Below are positions 54,035-60,130 of a stretch of DNA of 60,130 bases, in pieces. Each line of letters starts with the position of its first letter. Position 1 is the first letter of the stretch. The notes below the pieces were generated by a model. It was given only the letters and a program-made list of their open reading frames with translations, had not been told where the DNA came from and ran no database searches. A program made the translations under genes and the position numbers. This DNA is from RGIG7213 sp045544195 (GTDB lineage: Bacteria; Bacillota; Clostridia; Oscillospirales; CAG-272), in the NCBI GenBank assembly GCA_045544195.1, contig JAZPYO010000050.1, forward strand, positions 1-60,130, read 5' to 3'.

Positions 54035-57000
54035 ATGACCAACTTTGATTTCTTAAAAAATACTTCCGATTTTGACGCATTTGCCGATGTTGCGATATCG
54101 GCGGAGAAGATATTACATATAGACGTGGATGCGTGTGTACTGAACTGCCGTAGAGCAATGGAGTTTGCCGTAAAATGGATGTATTCGGTTGACCGTGATC
54201 TTGATATACCGTATAATGATTCACTTCAAGCGCTCATTGATGCCCCCGATTTCAGAAACATCGTCGGATACGATGTTTGGAAGCGTATGGACATAATACG
54301 CAAGATCGGCAACAGTGCCGCACACGGCGGTAAAAAGGTAACAAAAGAGCAAGCAGAGCTATGCCTTGAAAACCTTTTCATATTCCTTGACTGTATTGCA
54401 TATTTCTACGCCTCCGAATACAAGGAACAACAATTCGACAGATCTCTATTGACGCTCACATTAGATGAAGCCGTTTCTTTTGTGCCTGATACCGATATTG
54501 ATGTTGCCAAGCTGATAGAGGAAAACAAGGCTTTAAAGGACGAGCTTACCGCCCGCCGTGCCGAGCAGCAGACAACATACGTACCGAAGCCGCTTGAGCT
54601 TTCCGAGTATAAAACAAGAAAGATATACATTGACTTTATGCTCAATGATGCAGGCTGGACAGAGGGGAAAGATTGGCTTAACGAAGTCGAGCTTTACGGT
54701 ATGCCTAACAAAAGCGAGGTCGGCTATGCCGATTACGTTCTTTTCGGTGATGACGGAAAGCCTCTTGCCGTTCTTGAAGCAAAGCGTACGTGCGTAGATG
54801 TTTCAAAGGGCAGACAACAAGCGAAATTATATGCCGATCTTTTGGAACAGAAATACGGACGCAGACCTGTCATTTTCTTATCCAACGGCTTTGATACGCA
54901 CATCTGGGATGATAAACATTATCCCGAGCGCCGTGTTGCATCCGTCTATTCAAAACGTGACCTTGAAAAGCTTTTCAATCTTCACACCATGCGTACAAGC
55001 CTTAAAAACATTATGGTTGACAAGCTGATAGCAGGGCGTTACTATCAGCAAGGTGCAATAAAGGCTGTCTGTGAATCATTTGGCACTAAGAACCGCCGCA
55101 AGGCTCTACTTGTTATGGCAACAGGCTCGGGCAAAACGAGAACGGTTATAGCCCTCTGCAAGGTTTTACTTGAACACGGTTGGGTGAAAAACATCCTTTT
55201 CCTTGCCGACAGAAATTCACTTGTTACGCAAGCAAAGCGTTCATTTAAAAATATGCTGCCGGATCTTTCCGTGGCGAATCTTTGCGAGGACAAAGAAAAT
55301 TTTGACTCACGCTGTGTATTTTCCACATATCAGACGATGATAAGCTGTATTGATACGATCAAGGATGAAAACGAGAAAAAGCTCTTCACCGTCGGACATT
55401 TCGACCTTGTTATAGTTGACGAAGCGCACCGTTCCATATATAACAAATACAAAGATATTTTCAATTATTTTGACGCACCCTTAGTCGGTCTTACAGCAAC
55501 ACCGAAGGATGAGATCGATAAGAATACATACGAAATATTTGAGCTTGAAAACGGTGTCCCTACATATGGTTATGAGCTTGCACAAGCCGTCACAGACGGA
55601 TTTCTCATTGATTTTATGTCAGTTGAAAGCAAACTCAAATTTATCGAACATGGTATAGTTTACGACGATCTTTCCGAAGAAGATAAGCAAGCGTACGAAA
55701 ATACTTTCGAGAACGAAAACGGTGAGCTTCCCGAAAGCATTTCATCCTCCGCACTTAATGAATGGGTATTCAATGAGGATACTATCCGTCAAGTGCTTCA
55801 CATACTTATGCAAGACGGACTTCGCATCGACTACGGCGAAAAGCTCGGGAAAACAATAATTTTTGCAAAAAATCACGAGCACGCTGAAAAGATCCATCAG
55901 ATATTCGGAAAAGAATATCCGAATCTTCCGGGATATACAAAGGTTATCGACAACTATATGACATATCCGCAAAGCGCCATTGATGAGTTTTCCGATCCCA
56001 AGAAATTACCGCAGATCGCCATTTCTGTCGATATGCTTGACACAGGCATAGATGTGCCAGAGGTTCTTAACCTTGTGTTCTTTAAGAAGGTAATGAGCAA
56101 GGCGAAATTCTGGCAGATGATCGGCCGCGGCACTCGCCGCTGTGACGGACTTATTGACGGCAAAGATAAAGACAAATTTTACATATTTGACTTTTGCGGA
56201 AACTTCGAGTTTTTCCGAATGAATAGCGGCAAGCCTACCTCGAGTCAGATAGCCTTGCAGGGAGCAGTCTTTAAATTGAAGGCACAGATAGCGTTCAAAC
56301 TTCAGGATTTAGCGTATCAGACAACCAAATTGATCGCATTCCGTAAGTCTTTGGTTGACGATATGGTACGAAAGATACGTGAACTGAACAAAGAGAATTT
56401 TGCTATCCGTCAGCACTTACGTTACGTAGAGCAATATTCTAATCCAGATAATTACAATTGTCTTACGTACGAAGATACGCTTTTAATGGCTGAGGAGCTT
56501 GCACCGTTGGTAACACCTGACGAGGATGAGGCATCAGCAGTGCGTTTTGACGCTTTGATGTATGGGATTGAGCTTGCATATCTTGTAGGTAAAAAATATT
56601 CACGTGCCCGCACCGACCTTTGCAAAAGAGTCAGTGCTATAGCAAGCGTTGCAAGTAACATACCCGAAATTATGGCACAGTCCGAGCTTATCAATAAAAT
56701 TCTTCATTCGGATTATATTGATAACGCAGGAATCAATGAGTTTGAGTATATACGTGAAAAACTCCGTGACTTGATGAAATATATTCCGAAAACAGGGGTT
56801 ACATATATCACCGATTTCAATGATGAAATTCTTTCGGTTGAATGGAATGAATCAAATCTTGAAAACGACGATCTCAAAAATTATAAAGCTAAAGCTGAAT
56901 TTTATATAAGACAGCATCAAGATGAAGCAGCTATAGCGAAATTGAAAAGCAATGTTCCTTTGAATGCTGATGATATCAAAGCTCTCGAACGCATTTTGTG

Positions 57001-57334
57001 GAGTGAGGTCGGAAGCAAGAATGATTACGAAAACGAATACGGTGAAAAACCTCTGGGTGAGTTTGTGCGTGAGATAGTCGGACTTGATATGTCGGCAGCT
57101 AAAGCTGCATTTTCGGAATATCTGAACGATGTCAACCTCGATTCCGATCAGATTTATTTTGTAAATCAGATCATTGAATATATTGTCCGCAACGGAGTGA
57201 TGAAGGATATGTCAGTTCTTCAGGAACCGCCGTTCACTGACAGAGGAAGCATTGTTGAAGTGTTTACAGATATTTCAGTCTGGCTTGGCATCAGAAGTGT
57301 TATAGAAAAGATCAACTTAAATGCCGTAGCATAA
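54035..57334 (+). CDS. hsdR: type I restriction endonuclease subunit HsdR
   Basis: A 1099-residue motor-nuclease. Residues 10-125 are a DUF4145-like helical domain (LNCRRAMEFAVKWMY). Residues 195-290 are the HsdR nuclease, with Asp233 and E248-x-K250 in YADYVLFGDDGKPLAVLEAK as the PD-(D/E)XK site. Then come two RecA-like helicase lobes: ATGSGKT (362-368), VDEAHRSIYNKYKDIF, TATPKDEID, and a late motif QMIGRGTRR. The C-terminal domain is EcoEI-like. It translocates DNA and cuts unmodified DNA. GGAGG precedes ATG 54035. It appears close in base composition to hsdM, unlike the genes between them. Confidence 0.94.
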   Translation: MTNFDFLKNTSDFDAFADVAISAEKILHIDVDACVLNCRRAMEFAVKWMYSVDRDLDIPYNDSLQALIDAPDFRNIVGYDVWKRMDIIRKIGNSAAHGGKKVTKEQAELCLENLFIFLDCIAYFYASEYKEQQFDRSLLTLTLDEAVSFVPDTDIDVAKLIEENKALKDELTARRAEQQTTYVPKPLELSEYKTRKIYIDFMLNDAGWTEGKDWLNEVELYGMPNKSEVGYADYVLFGDDGKPLAVLEAKRTCVDVSKGRQQAKLYADLLEQKYGRRPVIFLSNGFDTHIWDDKHYPERRVASVYSKRDLEKLFNLHTMRTSLKNIMVDKLIAGRYYQQGAIKAVCESFGTKNRRKALLVMATGSGKTRTVIALCKVLLEHGWVKNILFLADRNSLVTQAKRSFKNMLPDLSVANLCEDKENFDSRCVFSTYQTMISCIDTIKDENEKKLFTVGHFDLVIVDEAHRSIYNKYKDIFNYFDAPLVGLTATPKDEIDKNTYEIFELENGVPTYGYELAQAVTDGFLIDFMSVESKLKFIEHGIVYDDLSEEDKQAYENTFENENGELPESISSSALNEWVFNEDTIRQVLHILMQDGLRIDYGEKLGKTIIFAKNHEHAEKIHQIFGKEYPNLPGYTKVIDNYMTYPQSAIDEFSDPKKLPQIAISVDMLDTGIDVPEVLNLVFFKKVMSKAKFWQMIGRGTRRCDGLIDGKDKDKFYIFDFCGNFEFFRMNSGKPTSSQIALQGAVFKLKAQIAFKLQDLAYQTTKLIAFRKSLVDDMVRKIRELNKENFAIRQHLRYVEQYSNPDNYNCLTYEDTLLMAEELAPLVTPDEDEASAVRFDALMYGIELAYLVGKKYSRARTDLCKRVSAIASVASNIPEIMAQSELINKILHSDYIDNAGINEFEYIREKLRDLMKYIPKTGVTYITDFNDEILSVEWNESNLENDDLKNYKAKAEFYIRQHQDEAAIAKLKSNVPLNADDIKALERILWSEVGSKNDYENEYGEKPLGEFVREIVGLDMSAAKAAFSEYLNDVNLDSDQIYFVNQIIEYIVRNGVMKDMSVLQEPPFTDRGSIVEVFTDISVWLGIRSVIEKINLNAVA

Positions 57335-57372
57335 TCATAATACATTTATTATCAAATAATTGAAAATAATGC

Positions 57373-57401
57373 TGGACATTTAACTTCCTTTGTGATATTG
57401 T
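57373..57401 (+). promoter_or_regulatory. candidate promoter of the small-ORF/DUF6809 unit
   Basis: TGGACA (57373-57378), a 17-bp spacer and TATTGT (57396-57401) with the extended-10 TG at 57393-57394. It precedes AAGGAGGT (57416-57423). Confidence 0.5.
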
Positions 57402-57430
57402 GTGTGCTACCAACGAAGGAGGTAGTACAG

Positions 57431-57541
57431 ATGGTACGGAAGAAGGAAGTAAATAACAAAAACGGAGCGGCTCTGTTTCGGGATTTCCCGAGGTGGAGCC
57501 GCTCTCTCTTTATCTCGGAGGTGCAGAATGAACATCATTGA
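57431..57541 (+). CDS. 36-residue small ORF, possible leader peptide
   Basis: ATG 57431 is seven bases after a perfect AAGGAGGT, giving MVRKKEVNNKNGAALFRDFP... and a stop at 57541. It spans a hairpin (57465-57504) and overlaps the start of the next gene (57528), whose own GGAGGTG lies within the ORF. That layout suggests a leader whose translation could unmask or mask the downstream start. No family is recognised; it could also be chance. Confidence 0.45.
   Translation: MVRKKEVNNKNGAALFRDFPRWSRSLFISEVQNEHH
57465..57504 (+). repeat. nested hairpin inside the small ORF
   Basis: Outer stem GAGCGGCTC (57465-57473) / GAGCCGCTC (57496-57504), inner stem CGGG (57479-57482) / CCCG (57487-57490), followed by pyrimidine-rich TCTCTTTATCTC. 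It may be an attenuator. Confidence 0.55.
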
Positions 57542-57800
57542 AGAATTATGGTATGGCAACATTGCGCCGTGCGAAAGGGATTTTAAGAAAGGCAGTGTAT
57601 ATTCAGAACTGCTTGGTTACATTGTGAAACACGAAAATGATTTGCGAAGACTACTGAACGATGAGGAGAAAGAGATATTCGAAAAGTATATAGAATGCTC
57701 CAATGAAATGTATGGCATCTCCGAACGAGAAGCATTCGTACAAGGCTTTACGCTCGGTGCCAGGATCATCATAGAGATAATGAATACCAAAATCGAATAA
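57528..57800 (+). CDS. DUF6809-like small mobile-element protein
   Basis: A 90-residue helical protein (ELWYGNIAPCERDF, then ELLGYIVKHENDLRRLL, ending GFTLGARIIIEIMNTKIE). This layout is common next to plasmid or ICE genes of Clostridia and matches the DUF6809 family as I remember it. No catalytic motif. GGAGGTG precedes ATG 57528. It is followed closely by a secreted acidic protein. Function unknown. Confidence 0.72.
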   Translation: MNIIEELWYGNIAPCERDFKKGSVYSELLGYIVKHENDLRRLLNDEEKEIFEKYIECSNEMYGISEREAFVQGFTLGARIIIEIMNTKIE

Positions 57801-57818
57801 CAGAAAGGAATTTTATAT

Positions 57819-58289
57819 ATGAAAAAGTTAATCACCATTATCCTTGCACTCATTATGACGCTCTACTCTGAGATAAGTCAGGGTGCAGATGAACTGCACA
57901 TGACCGCCGAAAAACCGCCACAGCCGGCGATAACAATAACAGTGGAGCAAGTACCCGAAGAAAACGAAAAGACCGCAGAAACGGCGTTTGAAGGCGAGGT
58001 GACGAAGGTTGAAACAAATGGTGAAACACCAAAGGAAGAAGCGTCCTTGGTTGAAGAAACGGTTATAGAGGAATGCACCGAGCTCACAGAAGAAAGCATT
58101 ACCGAAACCGAAGACGATACCGTTCAATGTATTGATGAAGGCGATCAAAGTCTTGTAGAATACAAGCTGCAGACAGGTGATCAGCCTAACCCCTTCGAAA
58201 ACGATACTCCTTCCGAGATTGATGACCGACCGGTAGAAGATTATATCGGTAAAGGCGAAGATCGCCCGGGGGAGGGGATACACTTCTAA
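57819..58289 (+). CDS. acidic secreted protein of the mobile element
   Basis: A 156-residue protein with an N-terminal hydrophobic segment (LITIILALIMTLYSEIS) that looks like a signal peptide. The rest is extremely Glu/Thr-rich and probably disordered (EVTKVETNGETPKEEASLVEE). It ends with DDRPVEDYIGKGEDRPGEGI, a motif I associate with uncharacterised clostridial element proteins. AGAAAGGA precedes ATG 57819. It may be a surface or periplasmic linker protein; no function can be assigned. Confidence 0.65.
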   Translation: MKKLITIILALIMTLYSEISQGADELHMTAEKPPQPAITITVEQVPEENEKTAETAFEGEVTKVETNGETPKEEASLVEETVIEECTELTEESITETEDDTVQCIDEGDQSLVEYKLQTGDQPNPFENDTPSEIDDRPVEDYIGKGEDRPGEGIHF

Positions 58290-58304
58290 ATTCAAATATA
58301 AACC

Positions 58305-58331
58305 AAGGGGTGGACGAAATGTTCACCCCTT
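58305..58331 (+). terminator. hairpin terminator 1 after the acidic protein gene
   Basis: AAGGGGTGGAC (58305-58315) pairs with GTTCACCCCTT (58321-58331), one G-U pair, then TATATT. Confidence 0.65.
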
Positions 58332-58388
58332 ATATTACGTTTTAAGACTAAGTAAAAAATGTAAGTTATGTTTTGTCAAAAGCTTATT

Positions 58389-58436
58389 AGGGTACGACAA
58401 GCAACTGATTTCAGTTGTATCGTCATACCCTTTTTT
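58389..58436 (+). terminator. long hairpin terminator 2
   Basis: GGGTACGACAAGCAACTG pairs with CAGTTGTATCGTCATACCC over a 4-nt loop with small bulges and ends in TTTTTT (58431-58436). Confidence 0.75.
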
Positions 58437-58517
58437 AAAATTATCGTCTTGTAGTTTAGGCGCTTAAAAGTAAACAATTTGTTAATTGTCAAAAAAATCT
58501 TCATACAAACGAAAAAA

Positions 58518-58886
58518 TAGTGTGGAATATAAAGTGAAGGCATTTATTGCTTTGGAGTTTGATAAAAAACCTTATATTTTGGGCTATATATTTGGTGGAG
58601 ATTGATGGCTGGGCAAATCACCCACCCATCTACTAAAAAGTTATTTTGCGCCTTATAAAAATCGTCTCTCGCCGGATACCTATTAGAGGGTATTAATTCT
58701 TTTCCTAAAATTCTCAAAAAAATGCCCAATAAAGGATAGAGGAATCTTTCCTAAAAACTCAATAAAAGTCAGCAATAAAGGATGAGAAATAATGACTTAA
58801 AAAAGTTCCGCCCAAATCGCAAAAAAAGTGTGGAATATAAGGTGAGGGGTATAAAAACACGTTCTCGTTGGCTACCTATTAGAGGG
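58518..58886 (+). repeat. direct-repeat-rich non-coding region before the RepA-like gene
   Basis: Three repeat types occur in pairs: GTGTGGAATATAA (near 58520 and at 58828), TACCTATTAGAGGG (58675-58688 and 58873-58886, each preceded by a similar AAAA..CGT..CTCG segment), and CAATAAAGGAT (58725-58735 and 58771-58781). TTTCCTAAAA is also doubled (58699 and 58745). The region is AT-rich, has no gene, and leads into a RepA-like ATPase gene, so it may be a replication origin or an oriT-like control region. I see no relaxase nick motif. Confidence 0.55.
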
Positions 58887-58934
58887 ATCTTTTTCCAAAG
58901 ATAAAAATACATCAAAAACCAAGGAGGTAAACAA

Positions 58935-59915
58935 ATGGACAAAGAAATGAAGTTGGTTTCGCTATCCGAAATCGAACTGCAGGAGGTGGAATGGTTGTGG
59001 TACCCGTACATTCCGTTCGGGAAGATCACGATCATCCAAGGTGATCCGGGTGAGGGTAAAACTACGCTCGGGCTACGGCTCGCAGCGGCGTGCTCTAACG
59101 GAAGTGGCTTTCCCGGTATGGAGGAACGCGCACCCATCAGCGTGATCTATCAGACTGCCGAGGACGGTCTCGGCGACACGGTGAAGCCGAGGCTGATGGA
59201 AGCTGAGGCGAACGAGAATCTTATCTTCAACATCAGCGAGGACACCGACGTGCTGACGCTGAAGGACGAGCGCATTGAAGCGGCGATCAAAGCAACGAAC
59301 GCAAAGCTGATGATCTTCGATCCCATCCAAGGCTACGTTGGAGAGGACACCGACATTAACCGAGCAAACGAGATCCGCACTGTGATGCGCGGTATTGCAA
59401 GGATCGCTGAGGAAACGGGTTGCGCCATTGTGTTCGTGGGACATCTCAACAAGATGAAAGGCACGAACAGCGCATACCGCGGTCTCGGCACAATCGACTT
59501 TCGTGCATCGGCGCGAAGCGTGCTTCTCGTCGGCAGACTTCGTAAGATGCCAAACGTGCGTGTCATCGTTCACGACAAATCGTCTCTTGCGCCCGAAGGA
59601 AAATCGATGGCGTTCAATCTCGGTAACGACGAGGGCTTCAAGTGGCTTGACGGTTATGACAAGATCACGGCGGATGAGCTTCTCGGCGGCGGTGAAGCTG
59701 AAACGAAAACCGATCAGGCAGAGGACTTGATTCTCGATATGCTTTCCTCGGGTGAGTTCGTTTCCGCCGAAAAGATCTTCGAAAAAGCAAAGGAGCGCAA
59801 CATTTCACAGCGCACAGTTAACGAGGCTAAGCTGAAGAACAAAAGCATCGTTACGAAGAAGATCGGCAAGCGTTGGTTTTGGGCAATCCCCGATAGCGCC
59901 GAAGAAACGGCATGA
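58935..59915 (+). CDS. RepA-like AAA ATPase/helicase of a mobile element
   Basis: A 326-residue RecA-fold ATPase. Walker A is GDPGEGKTTL (about 36-45), Walker B AKLMIFDPIQGYVG (about 120-135), and a hexameric-helicase-like VGHLNKMKG follows, then a sensor region ASARSVLLVGR. The C-terminal 80 residues hold a winged-helix-like segment (ERNISQRTVNEAKLKNKSI). It matches the RepA family AAA proteins found with DUF6809-type genes in clostridial plasmids and integrative elements. CAAGGAGG precedes ATG 58935. It probably starts or supports replication of the element. Confidence 0.85.
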   Translation: MDKEMKLVSLSEIELQEVEWLWYPYIPFGKITIIQGDPGEGKTTLGLRLAAACSNGSGFPGMEERAPISVIYQTAEDGLGDTVKPRLMEAEANENLIFNISEDTDVLTLKDERIEAAIKATNAKLMIFDPIQGYVGEDTDINRANEIRTVMRGIARIAEETGCAIVFVGHLNKMKGTNSAYRGLGTIDFRASARSVLLVGRLRKMPNVRVIVHDKSSLAPEGKSMAFNLGNDEGFKWLDGYDKITADELLGGGEAETKTDQAEDLILDMLSSGEFVSAEKIFEKAKERNISQRTVNEAKLKNKSIVTKKIGKRWFWAIPDSAEETA

Positions 59916-60130
59916 AGATTGTAACATTGCAGAGTGTCTCTGGTGCAAGGTTGAAGATTGCAGCCTTTGGGAAGATCACGTACAGTGTCACTTGCATTGT
60001 TGCATTGTTTTCGAGAATTTACGCGAATTTCCCTAAACTTATTTTAGGGCAGGTTAAAGTGCAGGCGACTCACACCCGCACATTCACAGCGAACGGCAAC
60101 AGCCGACCGCAGAAAAGTGGCGTAAATAAA
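59912..60130 (+). CDS. partial downstream ORF running off the window
   Basis: ATG 59912 overlaps the stop of the RepA-like gene (ATGA) and stays open for 73 codons to the window edge (MKIVTLQSVSGARLKIAAFG...). The overlap suggests coupling, but composition is not strongly coding and I do not recognise the product. Confidence 0.35.
   Translation, partial: MKIVTLQSVSGARLKIAAFGKITYSVTCIVALFSRIYANFPKLILGQVKVQATHTRTFTANGNSRPQKSGVNK

Noticed and set aside
1..60130. CRISPR arrays and full-length rRNA or tRNA genes
   Set aside because: I saw no regularly spaced identical repeats with unique spacers, no rRNA segments, and only the tRNA-Ser fragment; short tRNAs could be missed by eye.

Overview
The window looks like chromosome of a low-to-mid GC Gram-positive bacterium of the class Clostridia. 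Ribosome binding sites are AGGAGG-like, there are sortases with LPxTG-type substrates, and the large secreted Cys/His-rich proteins and the DUF6809 / RepA-like ATPase mobile-element genes are typical of gut or rumen Oscillospiraceae/Ruminococcaceae. The family-level placement is inference; I see no rRNA or other taxonomic marker.

Layout. 1-5.2 kb is an accessory zone: the tail of an IS110-type transposase, a tripartite HipB-HipS-HipT toxin-antitoxin operon, a 3' fragment of tRNA-Ser, an orphan membrane protein, and an XRE regulator between two diverged tyrosine-integrase remnants. 5.2-10.9 kb holds a decayed surface-protein gene (reverse strand), an orphan P-loop protein, a regulator paired with a degenerate DnaQ-like exonuclease, and a PD-(D/E)XK nuclease. 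11.2-17.2 kb is metabolic: an AraC regulator divergent from a GH127-like lipoprotein glycosidase, then an Fe-S aldo/keto reductase, a cyclase-family hydrolase and a small membrane protein. 17.5-21.7 kb is a 1407-residue secreted, extremely cysteine-rich, membrane-anchored protein, an intact relative of the pseudogene at 5.3-7.7 kb.

22-28 kb (reverse strand) encodes an unusual soluble protease that combines a ClpA/B-type AAA+ module, a receiver-like segment, an FtsH AAA+ module and an M41 peptidase. Beside it are a YbjN-like protein and a CASTOR/POLLUX-type ion channel. 28.6-38.7 kb is a complete sortase-assembled pilus locus: coiled-coil protein, dedicated signal peptidase, giant LPETG tip protein, LPDTG backbone pilin, class C sortase, IPSTG minor pilin and a second sortase. 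A patatin-like phospholipase follows.

40-47 kb is a phosphate regulon: a collapsed Na/Pi symporter gene, a Pho-box-like site, pstS-pstC-pstA-pstB, a frameshifted phoU, and the response regulator and histidine kinase. 47-49 kb has poorly conserved ORFs and a nitroreductase. 49.3-57.3 kb is a type I restriction-modification operon whose specificity region carries extra genes (an HNH nuclease, a two-TM protein and a PIN-domain protein) that look more AT-rich than hsdM and hsdR. The last 3 kb is the start of another mobile element: a 36-codon ORF, a DUF6809 protein, an acidic secreted protein, a repeat-rich non-coding region and a RepA-like ATPase.

Strongest leads for something undescribed: the ClpB/receiver/FtsH/M41 fusion with its channel neighbour; the type I RM operon with its HNH and TM-PIN cargo; the regulator plus degenerate exonuclease pair; and the tip protein whose CHAP-like domain has lost its catalytic residues. 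Several genes carry single frameshifts or stops (the IS110 tail, the surface pseudogene, phoU). I cannot tell real decay from sequencing error.
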